DNA of 64,000 bases from Streptomyces sp. MBT53 (GCF_016654115.1 NZ_JAEQAZ010000014.1:1-64000); one strand, 5' to 3'; shown: positions 9,032 through 17,442, counted from the stretch's first letter. Translations and numbers: made by a program. The notes: generated by a model from the sequence alone, not told the origin.

Positions 9032-10351
9032 ATGCTGGACTTCTCGATCGAACCCGAGTTCCAGGCCAAACTGGACTGGGCGACAGCCTTCGTACGGGAG
9101 GAGGTCGAGCCGCTCGACCTTCTCTTCCCGCACGGCGGAGACCCGTACGACACGCGCAACGAGAAGGCCCGCGCGATCCTCAAGCCGCTCCAGGACCAGG
9201 TCCGCGCCCAGGGCCTGTGGGCCTGCCACCTCGGCGCGGAACTCGGCGGCGCGGGCTACGGCCAGGTGAAGCTCGCGTACCTCAACGAGATCCTCGGCCG
9301 TTCCTACTGGGCGCCGACCGTCTTCGGCACCGCGGCCCCCGACACGGGCAACGCGGAGATCCTGGCCATGTTCGGCACCGAGGAGCAGAAGGCGCGCTAT
9401 CTGCAGCCCCTGCTCGACGGGGACATCGTCTCCACCTTCTCGATGACGGAGCCGCAGGCCGGAGCCGATCCGAAGGAGTTCACGTGCCGGGCCCGGCGTG
9501 ACGGGGACGAGTGGGTGATCGACGGGGAGAAGTGGTTCTCCTCCAACGCCCGGTACGCGGCCTTCCTCATCGTCATGGCCGTCACCGACCCGGAGGCGCC
9601 GCCGCACGCCCGGATGTCGATGTTCATCGTCCCGGCCGAGACACCCGGCATCGAGATCAAGCGCAACGTCGGCACCATGGACGAGCGCGACTCCCTCGAC
9701 GAGGGCATCCACGCCTACATCCGCTACGACCAGGTGCGGGTCCCGCTCGACGCGATGCTCGGCGGTCCCGGCGAGGGCTTCAAGGTCGCCCAGGCCCGGC
9801 TCGGCGGGGGCCGGGTCCATCACGCGATGCGCACGGTCGGCAAGTGCACGCGCGCCTTCGACATGATGTGCGAGCGCGCGCTGTCCCGTCGTACTCAGGG
9901 CACTCTTCTCGCCGAGAAGCAGGCCGTGCAGCAGTTCATCGCGGACTCGTGGGTGGAGTTGCAGCAGTTCCGGCTGCTGGTGCTGCACACCGCCTGGATC
10001 ATCGACACCCAGCCGCACGGCGCGGCCCGCACCCAGATCGCGATGTGCAAGGTGCAGACGGCGAAGGTGCTGCACGACGTCATCCAGCGCGCCCTGCATC
10101 TGCACGGTTCGCTCGGCACCACCAACGAACTCCCGCTCGCCAAATGGTGGATGGCCGCACCGAACCTCGCCCTCGCCGACGGCCCCACCGAGGTGCACCG
10201 CACCACCATCGCCAAGCAGCTGCTCAAGCACCGCAGTCCGGCCGACGGTCTGTTCCCCAGCGAGCACATCCCGCCGAAACTGGAGGCCGCCCGCAAGCGG
10301 TACGCCCACATCGTCGAGGACGACAGCCTCTCCGGCCGGGTGCAGGCATGA
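9032..10351 (+). CDS. Acyl-CoA dehydrogenase, ACAD10/11-like
   Basis: This 439-residue FAD acyl-CoA dehydrogenase is of the longer ACAD10/ACAD11-like type. Visible parts are WACHLGAELGGAGYGQ, the central STFSMTEPQAGADP and WVIDGEKWFSSNA, and the block ARLGGGRVHHAMRTVGKC, which in this subfamily replaces the usual short-chain signature. Family members act with a 4-hydroxyacyl-CoA kinase, removing phosphate from 4-phosphoacyl-CoA to give the enoyl-CoA. An APH-type kinase is encoded at 12590-13630. GGAGGG precedes the ATG. The next SDR gene overlaps its stop by four bases. A conventional dehydrogenase role remains possible. Confidence 0.8.
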   Translation: MLDFSIEPEFQAKLDWATAFVREEVEPLDLLFPHGGDPYDTRNEKARAILKPLQDQVRAQGLWACHLGAELGGAGYGQVKLAYLNEILGRSYWAPTVFGTAAPDTGNAEILAMFGTEEQKARYLQPLLDGDIVSTFSMTEPQAGADPKEFTCRARRDGDEWVIDGEKWFSSNARYAAFLIVMAVTDPEAPPHARMSMFIVPAETPGIEIKRNVGTMDERDSLDEGIHAYIRYDQVRVPLDAMLGGPGEGFKVAQARLGGGRVHHAMRTVGKCTRAFDMMCERALSRRTQGTLLAEKQAVQQFIADSWVELQQFRLLVLHTAWIIDTQPHGAARTQIAMCKVQTAKVLHDVIQRALHLHGSLGTTNELPLAKWWMAAPNLALADGPTEVHRTTIAKQLLKHRSPADGLFPSEHIPPKLEAARKRYAHIVEDDSLSGRVQA

Positions 10352-11127
10352 GCGACGCACGCGACACCAAGTCCCTTGCCCCGGCCGACCTCTTCGACCT
10401 GTCCGGCAAGGTCGCGCTCGTCACGGGCGGCAGCCGGGGCCTGGGGCTCGCGATGGTGCGCGCCTTCGCCACCGCGGGCGCCGACGTCGTCATCGCCAGC
10501 CGCAAGCTCGACGCGTGCGAGACGGCGGCGGCCGAGGTCCGCGCCCTCGGCCGCCGCGCGCTGCCCGTCGCCGCCCACGTCGGCCACTGGGACGACCTGG
10601 CCCGCCTCGCCGACGCGGCCTACGAGGAGTTCGGCCGGGTCGACGTCCTGGTCAACAACGCCGGCATGTCACCCCTCGCCCCCTCCTCGGCCGACACCAG
10701 CGAGGCGCTCTTCGACAAGGTGATCGGCGTCAACTTCAAGGGCCCGTTCCGGCTCGCCTCGTTGATCGGACAGCGGATGGCCGACTCGGAGAACGGGGGC
10801 TCGATCATCAACGTCTCGTCGTCCGGGGCGCTGATGCCCCAGCCGCGCTTCGGCCCGTACGCGGGCGCCAAGGCCGCGCTCAACGCACTCACGACGGTCT
10901 TCGCCCTCGAATACGGCCCGACCGTGCGCGTCAACACGATCTCGGCCGGACCGTTCCTCACCGACATCTCCAAGGCCTGGGCCCCGGAGAAACGGGAGAC
11001 GACACGCAGCGCGGTCGGTCGCCCCGGGCAGCCGGAGGAGATCGTCAGCACCGCGCTCTACCTCGCGAGCGACGCGTCGAGCTATACGACGGGGGCGCTC
11101 ATCAGGGTGGACGGCGGGCTGTACTGA
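10348..11127 (+). CDS. SDR family oxidoreductase
   Basis: This 259-residue short-chain dehydrogenase/reductase has the cofactor motif TGGSRGLG near residues 30-37, the NNAG motif and the catalytic YAGAK. A short N-terminal extension of about 20 residues precedes the Rossmann fold. The likely reaction is oxidation or reduction of a hydroxyl/keto group on a pathway intermediate. ATG overlaps the acyl-CoA dehydrogenase stop (ATGA), so the two act in one transcript; in levulinate-type pathways a comparable SDR interconverts 4-keto- and 4-hydroxyacyl-CoA. It ends 17 bases before a convergent SDR gene. Confidence 0.8.
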   Translation: MSDARDTKSLAPADLFDLSGKVALVTGGSRGLGLAMVRAFATAGADVVIASRKLDACETAAAEVRALGRRALPVAAHVGHWDDLARLADAAYEEFGRVDVLVNNAGMSPLAPSSADTSEALFDKVIGVNFKGPFRLASLIGQRMADSENGGSIINVSSSGALMPQPRFGPYAGAKAALNALTTVFALEYGPTVRVNTISAGPFLTDISKAWAPEKRETTRSAVGRPGQPEEIVSTALYLASDASSYTTGALIRVDGGLY

Positions 11128-11144
11128 CCATCGAAGGAGCGGTC

Positions 11145-11900
11145 CTACACCGCTGAGAATCCGCCGTCGACGGTGAGCGTGGCGCCGTGGATCTGGGACG
11201 CCTCGTCGCTCGCGAGGAACACGACGGCGGAGGCCACCTCGCCCGGAGTACCGGCGCGGCCTGAGGGCATGCGCGCGACGAACGGGGCCAGGCGCTCCCC
11301 CATCGCCATGGCCTTCTCGGTCAAAGTCGGGCCGGGAGCAACGGTGTTGACCCGCACGCCGTGCGGTCCGTACTCCCCGGCCCACGAGGTGGTGAGCGAG
11401 TGCACAGCCGCCTTGGTCATGTTGTAGAGCGCCGAATGCGCGGTGCCCCGCAGGCCGGCGATGGAGCCCAGGTTGACCACGGCGCCGTGGCCGCGCTCGG
11501 CCATGGGCGGTGCGAGCAGGCCGGTCAGGAGGAACACCGACCGCACGCTCACGGCCAGCGCCTCGTCGATGGTCTCCTGCGCGACCTCGGCGGTGGGGGC
11601 GGGCGTGAGCAGCAGCGCCGCGTTGTTGACGAGCACATCGATCCGCCCGCCGGCCGCGGTGAGCGCCTCGGTGGCGAAGCGGTCGATCGCTTCGACGCCC
11701 TCGGACAGATCCGCCTTGACGAAGGCCGCCGCACCGCCGTCCTTCTGGATGCGGGACACCACCTCGGCGCCACGGCGCTCGTCGCGTCCGCTGACGACGA
11801 CGAACGCTCCCTCGGCGGCCAGGGCCACTGCGATGGCGACGCCGATGCCGTTGGTGGAGCCGGTGACCAGGGCTTTCCGCCCGGCAAGTCGCTTGGTCAT
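11145..11900 (-). CDS. SDR family oxidoreductase
   Basis: This 251-residue classical SDR has the cofactor loop TGSTNGIG, the VNNAA strand end, the catalytic serine in NLGSIAG and the YNMTK active-site pair, and closes with GATLTVDGGF. The reaction is an NAD(P)-dependent alcohol/ketone conversion on an unknown substrate. It is transcribed divergently from the TetR gene at 12015 across a 114-base region with nested inverted repeats, so that TetR probably controls it. Its start is supported by GGAGAGG upstream of the ATG. It could belong to the island or simply be a TetR-controlled detoxification gene. Confidence 0.8.
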   Translation of the reverse strand: MTKRLAGRKALVTGSTNGIGVAIAVALAAEGAFVVVSGRDERRGAEVVSRIQKDGGAAAFVKADLSEGVEAIDRFATEALTAAGGRIDVLVNNAALLLTPAPTAEVAQETIDEALAVSVRSVFLLTGLLAPPMAERGHGAVVNLGSIAGLRGTAHSALYNMTKAAVHSLTTSWAGEYGPHGVRVNTVAPGPTLTEKAMAMGERLAPFVARMPSGRAGTPGEVASAVVFLASDEASQIHGATLTVDGGFSAV

Positions 11901-11964
11901 GATGCTGCGCCTCTCCGAATCCGACCCGCCGGAAGCTGATCCAACCGGCTGGGAACGGCAAAGT

Positions 11965-12004
11965 TGCCACTCAGAAAATGGACCCGCAAGTCCAGAAAGT
12001 GGCA
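11965..12004. promoter_or_regulatory. Nested inverted repeats, probable TetR operator
   Basis: Between the divergent SDR and TetR genes lie two roughly concentric inverted repeats: TGCCACT/AGTGGCA on the outside and TGGAC-6 nt-GTCCA inside (11979-11994). They end ten bases before the TetR ATG. This is the expected place and form for an autoregulatory TetR operator. Confidence 0.5.
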
Positions 12005-12014
12005 CAGTGACGGC

Positions 12015-12662
12015 ATGGCACCACGACTCACACCGAAGGGCGCGGCCACCCGGCAACGCATCGTCGAAGGAGCCGCGGCGGAGATCCGCGCCCGCGGTGT
12101 GACCGAGACGACCCTGGACGACATCCGGGCCCGTACGTCCACCAGCAAGAGCCAGCTCTTCCACTACTTCCCCGGCGGCAAGGAGGAGCTCCTGCTCGCC
12201 GTGGCCCAGAACGAGGCGGACTGGGTCCTGTCCGACCAGCAGCCCCACCTCAACGCGCTCACCTCGTGGCGGGCCTGGCACGACTGGCGGGACGCGGTCG
12301 TCGACCGCTATCGACGGCAGGGGCAGCGGTGCCCGCTCAACGCGCTCATGTCCCAGCTGACCCCCGCCTCACCCGGCGCGCAGGCCGTCACCGGACAGCT
12401 CGTCGCCTCGTGGCAGGACAAGCTCGCCATCGGCATCCGGGCGATGCAGGACCAGGGCGAGACCCCGGCCGGCCTCGACGCCGACCAGGCCGCGGCGGCC
12501 CTGCTGGCCGGTATCCAGGGCGGTGTCCTGATCATGATGTCCACCGGCTCACTGGCACATCTCGAAGCGGCCCTCGATCTGGGGATCCGTCAACTTCGGG
12601 CTGTGCCCAGCAGTTCGGCCGCCTCGTCCAACAACACGGGCAGCGCGGGCAGCATCCGCTGA
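12015..12662 (+). CDS. TetR/AcrR family transcriptional regulator
   Basis: This 215-residue regulator has an N-terminal helix-turn-helix (about residues 10-55) with TRQRIVEGAAAEIRARG and the recognition-helix region STSKSQLFHYFPGGKEELL. The C-terminal ligand and dimer domain is divergent, with CPLNALMSQL typical of a TetR_C subgroup that often carries a cysteine there. It probably represses itself and the divergent SDR gene through the repeats at 11965-12004. No clear ribosome-binding site precedes the ATG, so a leaderless or weakly translated message is possible. Its 3' end overlaps the convergent kinase gene by 73 bases. Confidence 0.85.
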   Translation: MAPRLTPKGAATRQRIVEGAAAEIRARGVTETTLDDIRARTSTSKSQLFHYFPGGKEELLLAVAQNEADWVLSDQQPHLNALTSWRAWHDWRDAVVDRYRRQGQRCPLNALMSQLTPASPGAQAVTGQLVASWQDKLAIGIRAMQDQGETPAGLDADQAAAALLAGIQGGVLIMMSTGSLAHLEAALDLGIRQLRAVPSSSAASSNNTGSAGSIR

Positions 12663-13630
12663 TGCATGGAGTTCAACTGCCCTGATTTACGGCCCCGTTT
12701 GATCAGCAGGGCGGTCGCCGCCGACTCCTTGTACTTGGTGAGCGCCTCGAACCACGACAGGTCGTGCAGCGACTCGCCGCGCAACTCCTCGTAGGCGGCG
12801 ACCAGTTCGGCCTTGGAGGGCATGCCGGTCGGCTCGTCCGAAGCGGAGGCGGGGTGGCGGGCCTCGTCGGTGAAGAAGGTCAGCCAGGTCATGTCGACGC
12901 GGGGATCGCCGAGCGACCAGATCTCCCAGTCGATGATCGCCGTGACCGAGCCGTCCGCGCACAACGTGTTGCCCAGTCGGTAGTCGCCGTGGGTGAAGAC
13001 CGGTGTCATCGCGGCGGGCGCGGTGGCGTGCAGCCGGTCGGCGACCGCCTCGTGCCCGGTGCGCAGGTCGTCGGGGACGGTGCCGAACGCCCGCGTCCAG
13101 CGGTCGATCTCGGCGTGGAGCGACACGGCCGGCTCCGCCGCGAGTGCCGTCCGCGCCGGATCCACCCGGTGCAGGTCGGCCAGCATCCGGGCGGCGTCCA
13201 GGGCACGGGACCGCACATCCTCCCGCGTGAGCGTGCCGCGCGGCACAAGTATCGGTTCGACGCACTCCCCCGGCACCAACTCCATTGCCACGAAAGGCTG
13301 GACGTCCGGCGGCGCCCCCGCGTCACAGAACAGCACCTTCGGTACCCGCACGCCCGGCTGTCCGGCCAGGGCCGCCATGAGCCGCGCCTGGCGCAGCACG
13401 TCCCGGTTGCGGACCGGAGGCAGGCCGGGCGGGGCCACTTTGAGGACGACCCGTGCGTAGCCCGCCGGGACACCCGACAGGGCGGCGACGTACGTCAGGC
13501 TCGATGTGCCGCCGGTGAGCGGTTCGACGCCGTCGACGGTGGCGCCGGGGATCCAGCCGCCGACCACGGCGGCCGTACGGTCCGTCAACTCCCGTAGCAG
13601 GGCAGGGCTGTTGGTGGCGACTACGCTCAT
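12590..13630 (-). CDS. APH-family phosphotransferase (possible 4-hydroxyacyl-CoA kinase)
   Basis: This 346-residue aminoglycoside-phosphotransferase-fold kinase has FVAMELVPGE at the hinge, the catalytic loop FTHGDYRLGN with His214 and Asp216, and the metal-binding IIDWE. It is translationally coupled (ATGA) to an upstream CoA ligase, which is not the context of a drug-resistance gene. Family members paired with acyl-CoA dehydrogenases (LvaA of Pseudomonas, the kinase domain of ACAD10/11) phosphorylate the 4-hydroxyl of hydroxyacyl-CoAs. I infer that role here with the dehydrogenase at 9032. Its last 73 bases lie over the end of the TetR gene on the other strand. Confidence 0.75.
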   Translation of the reverse strand: MSVVATNSPALLRELTDRTAAVVGGWIPGATVDGVEPLTGGTSSLTYVAALSGVPAGYARVVLKVAPPGLPPVRNRDVLRQARLMAALAGQPGVRVPKVLFCDAGAPPDVQPFVAMELVPGECVEPILVPRGTLTREDVRSRALDAARMLADLHRVDPARTALAAEPAVSLHAEIDRWTRAFGTVPDDLRTGHEAVADRLHATAPAAMTPVFTHGDYRLGNTLCADGSVTAIIDWEIWSLGDPRVDMTWLTFFTDEARHPASASDEPTGMPSKAELVAAYEELRGESLHDLSWFEALTKYKESAATALLIKRGRKSGQLNSMHQRMLPALPVLLDEAAELLGTARS

Positions 13631-15150
13631 GGCTGCTGCCCCTTCGTCCCGTTCTCCGGTGCGGTGAGTGCCGCCACGATGTCGCGGCGCACGAGTTTGC
13701 CGGTCACCGTGCGCGGGAGTTCGGTCCAGTACGTGATGCGTTCCGGGGTCTTCGATCCGCGCAGGGTGCCGCGTACGGCGGCGCGCAGTGCTCCGGCGTC
13801 GACCTGGGCGCCGTCGCGGGGTACGACCACGGCCTCGATGCGCTGGCCCCACTCCTCGTCGGGGACACCGACCACGACGGCGTCGAGCACATCGGGGTGG
13901 CGCAGCAGAACGTCCTCTATCTCGGCGGGGGCGATGTTCTCCGCGCCGCGGATGATCGTGTCGTCGGTCCTGCCCTCGATGTGGAGATAGCCGTCGGCGT
14001 CGAGGCGGCCCCGGTCGCGGGTGTGGAAGAAGCCGCGCTCGTCGACGGCGGATCCCTGACCTGCGTACTCCCCCGAGACCTGCTCGCCGCGCACCCAGAT
14101 CTGCCCGGTCTCCCCCGTACCGAGGGGTTCCCCGGTCACGTCACGGACCTCGATCTCGATGCCCGGCACCGGCAGTCCCACCGAGCCCAGCCGGGACCGT
14201 ACGACGGGGTCGTCACTGGCGACCGCCGCGCGGTGTTCGGCCGGACCGAGCACGGAGATCGTGGACGAAGTCTCCGTCAGGCCATAGGCGTTGGCGAAGT
14301 CCACCCCCGGCCAGGAGCGCAGCGCCGTCTCGATCACCCGGACCGGCATCCTGGCGCCACCGTAGGCGAGCGAGCGCATTGAGGGCACTGATCGGTCCAG
14401 GCCCTCCGTGTCCATGATCCGGGCGAGCATGGTGGGGACGACCATCGCGTGGGTGATCCGCTGTTCCCGGACGAGGCCGAGCCAGCCCTCCGGGGTGAAC
14501 TGGTCGAGAGTGAGGGTGCGTCGGCCGGCGTAGAGGTTCGTCAACACATTGGAGACGGCGGCTATGTGGTACGGCGGCACACTCATCAGCGCTGATTCGG
14601 CAGGGTCCGCCGCGGCGAACTCGACTGTGCCGAGCACATACGACACCAGGTTGTGGTGGCGCAGGACCACACCCTTCGGGGCCGAGGTGGTGCCGCTGGT
14701 GTAGATCAGTACGGCGGGGGCATCGGTCGGCGGGGCCGGTTCGGCGTCGGCCTCGGCGTCGGTGTGCGCGGCGGCCTCGGTGAGCCATTCGGCCGGGCTG
14801 CGGACCGGCAGTCCGGCCCGGCGCGGGGCCGCGTCCTGGTCCGGGGCGGCAATGACCAGGGCGTGCGGATGGTTCGCGAGCAGGGCGTCCAACTGCTGGT
14901 CGCCCAGGCGGTAGTTGACCGGGACGAGCGGGACTCCGGCGTGGGCCGCGGCGAACTGGGCGACGGCGAAGGCGGGGCCGTTGGTGGCCAGGTACACGAG
15001 CGCGTCGGCGCCGGCCGCGTGGACCAACCGGGCCCCACCGAGGGCCAGTTCGCGCAGTCGTACGGGGGTGAGCCCGTCCTGTGCGCGTCCGATCACGATC
15101 CGGTCGCCGAAGCCCTCGGCGGCCATGTCCAGGATCATCGACACGTTCAT
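13627..15150 (-). CDS. AMP-binding acyl-CoA synthetase
   Basis: This 507-residue ANL-superfamily ligase has the nucleotide loop YTSGTTSAPKGVVLRHHN, the ANAYGLTETSST block, the hinge IEGRTDDTIIRGAENIAP and the C-terminal catalytic lysine in LPRTVTGKLVRRD. It should convert a free acid to acyl-CoA. It is followed immediately by the APH kinase (four-base overlap) and preceded by a 102-residue protein, and this trio makes a short operon from 15477. The coupling suggests that the acyl-CoA product is the substrate of the kinase. GAGGGAAG lies before the ATG. Sequence alone does not give the acid. Confidence 0.85.
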   Translation of the reverse strand: MNVSMILDMAAEGFGDRIVIGRAQDGLTPVRLRELALGGARLVHAAGADALVYLATNGPAFAVAQFAAAHAGVPLVPVNYRLGDQQLDALLANHPHALVIAAPDQDAAPRRAGLPVRSPAEWLTEAAAHTDAEADAEPAPPTDAPAVLIYTSGTTSAPKGVVLRHHNLVSYVLGTVEFAAADPAESALMSVPPYHIAAVSNVLTNLYAGRRTLTLDQFTPEGWLGLVREQRITHAMVVPTMLARIMDTEGLDRSVPSMRSLAYGGARMPVRVIETALRSWPGVDFANAYGLTETSSTISVLGPAEHRAAVASDDPVVRSRLGSVGLPVPGIEIEVRDVTGEPLGTGETGQIWVRGEQVSGEYAGQGSAVDERGFFHTRDRGRLDADGYLHIEGRTDDTIIRGAENIAPAEIEDVLLRHPDVLDAVVVGVPDEEWGQRIEAVVVPRDGAQVDAGALRAAVRGTLRGSKTPERITYWTELPRTVTGKLVRRDIVAALTAPENGTKGQQP

Positions 15151-15168
15151 CGGCGCGCTTCCCTCTTC

Positions 15169-15477
15169 TCAGTCCGAGGCCGGGAGCGGCTTCGCGGTCT
15201 TCACGGGCAGCGGGACGCCGTTCACCGCGAGGGTGCCCGGTCCCTGTTTCGTGCAGAGGAGTTCGAGGCCGAGTTCCTCGTCGGCGTACCGCTTGCCGAG
15301 CAGTGAACCGCCCATCCGGTCCGGGTCCGCGGCGCCCGTGGGGGCCGCGGTCGCGGGCCCCTCGGCCATCGCGGCACCGCCGCAGGTGATGTCCAGGTCG
15401 CTGTCAGGACAGCGCACGACGATCACCGCCGTCGTGTCCACCGTGCTGGCGAGCATCTGTCCCACTCGTGGCCTCAT
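15169..15477 (-). CDS. Small conserved protein of unknown function
   Basis: I do not recognise this 102-residue protein. It is the first gene of the ligase-kinase operon, 18 bases ahead of the ligase, with GGAGGAACC before its ATG. Three cysteines are spaced through it (RCPDSDLDITCGG, then LLCTKQG), with GKRYADEELGLELLCTKQG in the second half and a short LPVKTAKPLPASD tail, so a small metal-binding or scaffolding role is possible. Levulinate operons encode a small protein needed by the kinase (LvaB), but I see no clear sequence likeness and offer that only as a positional analogy. Confidence 0.6.
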   Translation of the reverse strand: MRPRVGQMLASTVDTTAVIVVRCPDSDLDITCGGAAMAEGPATAAPTGAADPDRMGGSLLGKRYADEELGLELLCTKQGPGTLAVNGVPLPVKTAKPLPASD

Positions 15478-15525
15478 CGCAGGTTCCTCCGCGGATCTTG
15501 TTCCGTTCCGGGCGCCCGAAGACCA

Positions 15526-15545
15526 GAAAAAAGTATACTACTTAC
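15526..15545. promoter_or_regulatory. AT-rich ATAC-centred operator/promoter element, site 2
   Basis: AGAAAAAAGTATACTACTTA repeats the core of site 1 (AAAAAGTATACT) in the divergent region between the small-protein/ligase/kinase operon and the enoyl-CoA hydratase gene. TATACT may serve as the -10 box of the plus-strand gene. A regulator bound here could control both directions. Confidence 0.55.
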
Positions 15546-15593
15546 CTCGATCGCGTCGAGATGACGAACCGAGTCGACGAACGGAGTCGCCGG

Positions 15594-16367
15594 ATGGATC
15601 TCAAGACCGTCCTGTTCGAGGTGACCGACCATGTCGCCACCATCACCCTGAACCGGCCGCAGGCCATGAACAGCTTCAATCAGGAGATGCTGGAGGAGTT
15701 CGCGCTCATCTGGCGGACCGTGAAGACCGACGACGACGTGCGTGTCGTCGTGCTGCGCGGCTCGGGCGAGCGCGCGTTCAGCACCGGCATGGACGTCAAG
15801 GAGGGCATCGACCGCCATCCCAACGTCTGGTCGCAGACCGACCCCGGGGAGTTCCTGTCGCCGAAGCTGAACCAGGTGTGGAAACCGCTGGTCTGCGCGG
15901 TGCACGGGATGGCCGCCGGCGGCGCCTTCTACTGGCTCAACGAGGCCGACATCCTGATCTGTTCGGACGACGCGACCTTCTTCGACCCTCATGTCAGCTA
16001 CGGACTCACCGCCGCCCTCGAACCGATCGGACTGGCCCGCCGCATCCCGCTCGGCGAGACCCTGCGCATCGCGCTGCTCGGCCTGGACGAGCGGGTGTCG
16101 GCGGCGCGCGCTCTCCAAATCGGCCTGGTCAGCGAGGTGTTGCCGGGTGCGGAGCTCTGGAAGCGGGCGGACGAGATCGCGCGCATCATCGCCGCCAAGC
16201 CGCCGGCCGCGATCCAGGGCACGGTCCGCGCGATCTGGGAGTCCCTGGACTCGACCCGCACCCAGGCCCTGCGCACCGGGCTGTCGTACACGCAGATCGG
16301 GAACCCCGTCGGAAAGGCGGAGGTGGACCGCGCCGCGGTGCCGCGGGGACGGTGGACACTGCGCTGA
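15594..16367 (+). CDS. Enoyl-CoA hydratase/isomerase family protein
   Basis: This 257-residue crotonase shows the oxyanion-hole segments ERAFSTGMDVKEG and AVHGMAAGGAFYWLNEADILI. The position that usually holds the catalytic glutamate is unusual (TFFDPHVSYGLTAALEPIGL, with Asp/His), so a reaction other than plain hydration, such as isomerisation, hydrolysis or C-C cleavage, is possible. CGGAG seven bases upstream supports the ATG at 15594; an in-frame ATG at 15561 is an alternative. It reads away from the ligase-kinase operon across operator site 2 and is followed by a luciferase-like gene after operator site 3. Confidence 0.8.
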   Translation: MDLKTVLFEVTDHVATITLNRPQAMNSFNQEMLEEFALIWRTVKTDDDVRVVVLRGSGERAFSTGMDVKEGIDRHPNVWSQTDPGEFLSPKLNQVWKPLVCAVHGMAAGGAFYWLNEADILICSDDATFFDPHVSYGLTAALEPIGLARRIPLGETLRIALLGLDERVSAARALQIGLVSEVLPGAELWKRADEIARIIAAKPPAAIQGTVRAIWESLDSTRTQALRTGLSYTQIGNPVGKAEVDRAAVPRGRWTLR

Positions 16368-16385
16368 CACTCCCCTACGCTCCAT

Positions 16386-16405
16386 AAAACAGTATCCTTT
16401 TTTAC
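16386..16405. promoter_or_regulatory. AT-rich ATAC-centred operator/promoter element, site 3
   Basis: AAAACAGTATCCTTTTTTAC lies between the hydratase and luciferase-like genes. Its reverse complement, GTAAAAAAGGATACTGTTTT, aligns along nearly its whole length with site 1. This copy sits between two genes on the same strand, so the second gene has its own regulated promoter. Confidence 0.55.
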
Positions 16406-16430
16406 GAGGCTCCATGAAGGGCTGGCTCTG

Positions 16431-17435
16431 ATGCGATTCGGCATGCCCTGGCCGGGCCGAGAGGTGGCGCACGAGGCCGAGGAGGCCGGTGCGGGCGCCT
16501 TCTGCGCCGGCGAGTTCGTCGACCACGACGCCTACCTCACCCTCGCCGAGATCGTCGCGAACTCCGAACGCGCCCTGGCGGGGCCCGCCATCGCCTACGC
16601 CTTCGCCCGCACCCCGTACGCGCACGCCACCGCACTGCGCCAGCTCCACGCCCAGGCGCCGGGGCGGCTCTTCCTCGGCCTCGGCAGCGCCGCGTTCCGC
16701 ATCAACCGCGACTGGCTCGACGTACCCGCCGACCGGCCGGTCGACCGGATCGCGGAGACCGTCGGCGCCGTCCGCGCCTGGCTGCACGCCGAAAACGGCG
16801 AGAAGGTGCAGTACTCCGGCGAGTTCTATTCGCTGGACGCCGATGTCCGCGCTCCCGTACTCGGCCGGCTCGACATCCCCGTGCTGCTCGCCGCGTTCAA
16901 CACGCGCATGGCCGCCACGGCGGGCCGGGTGGCCGACGGCGTGATCGGGCACGGGCTGTTCACCGGCTCCTGGTGGAACGACGTCGTACGACCGTCCGTC
17001 GAGCGCGGCACCGCCACCGCCGGACGCACCGAACCGCCGCTGGAACACGGCTGGGTCATCACGGCGGTGGACGACTCGGCCCCCGAACGCGCGGTGGCCG
17101 ACGCCCGCCGGATGATCGCCTTCTACCTCACGGTGAAGACGTACGACCCGTTCGTCGCCCACCACGGCTGGGAGGGCCCGGTGGCGCAGCTGCGCAAGGC
17201 GTTCCGGGCCGGGGACACGGACGCGATGGCCGCCGCCGTCACCGACGAGATGCTGACCGCGATCGCCGTGTGCGGGACGACGGCCGACGCGAAGGACATG
17301 CTCGCCGCTCGCGCCGGCTCGCTCCCTCGTGACGTCGGCTATTTCGCACCGCCCAGCTTCCTGGTGAGCCAGAGGCGCCGGGCCGCGTACGCCCGCGCCT
17401 CCCTCGCCCTGATCGGCGAACTGCCCACGCCCTGA
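16431..17435 (+). CDS. Luciferase-like (LLM class) flavin/F420-dependent oxidoreductase
   Basis: This 334-residue TIM-barrel protein of the bacterial luciferase superfamily has FCAGEFVDHDAYLTLAEIV near the N-terminus and the LFLGLGSAAFRINRDW block that follows the cofactor site. Mid-sequence LDIPVLLAAFNTRMAATAGRVADGVIGHGL is typical of actinobacterial F420-dependent members. It probably reduces or oxidises a pathway intermediate; oxygen-using FMN members are the alternative. The start codon is ATG, with operator site 3 about 30 bases upstream. It ends before two strong hairpins that separate it from the convergent amidohydrolase gene. Confidence 0.78.
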   Translation: MRFGMPWPGREVAHEAEEAGAGAFCAGEFVDHDAYLTLAEIVANSERALAGPAIAYAFARTPYAHATALRQLHAQAPGRLFLGLGSAAFRINRDWLDVPADRPVDRIAETVGAVRAWLHAENGEKVQYSGEFYSLDADVRAPVLGRLDIPVLLAAFNTRMAATAGRVADGVIGHGLFTGSWWNDVVRPSVERGTATAGRTEPPLEHGWVITAVDDSAPERAVADARRMIAFYLTVKTYDPFVAHHGWEGPVAQLRKAFRAGDTDAMAAAVTDEMLTAIAVCGTTADAKDMLAARAGSLPRDVGYFAPPSFLVSQRRRAAYARASLALIGELPTP

Positions 17436-17442
17436 AAGGAGA

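Noticed and set aside
12590..13630. Aminoglycoside resistance kinase
   Set aside because: It has the APH fold, but it is coupled to a CoA ligase and set among acyl-CoA enzymes, which points to a metabolic kinase.
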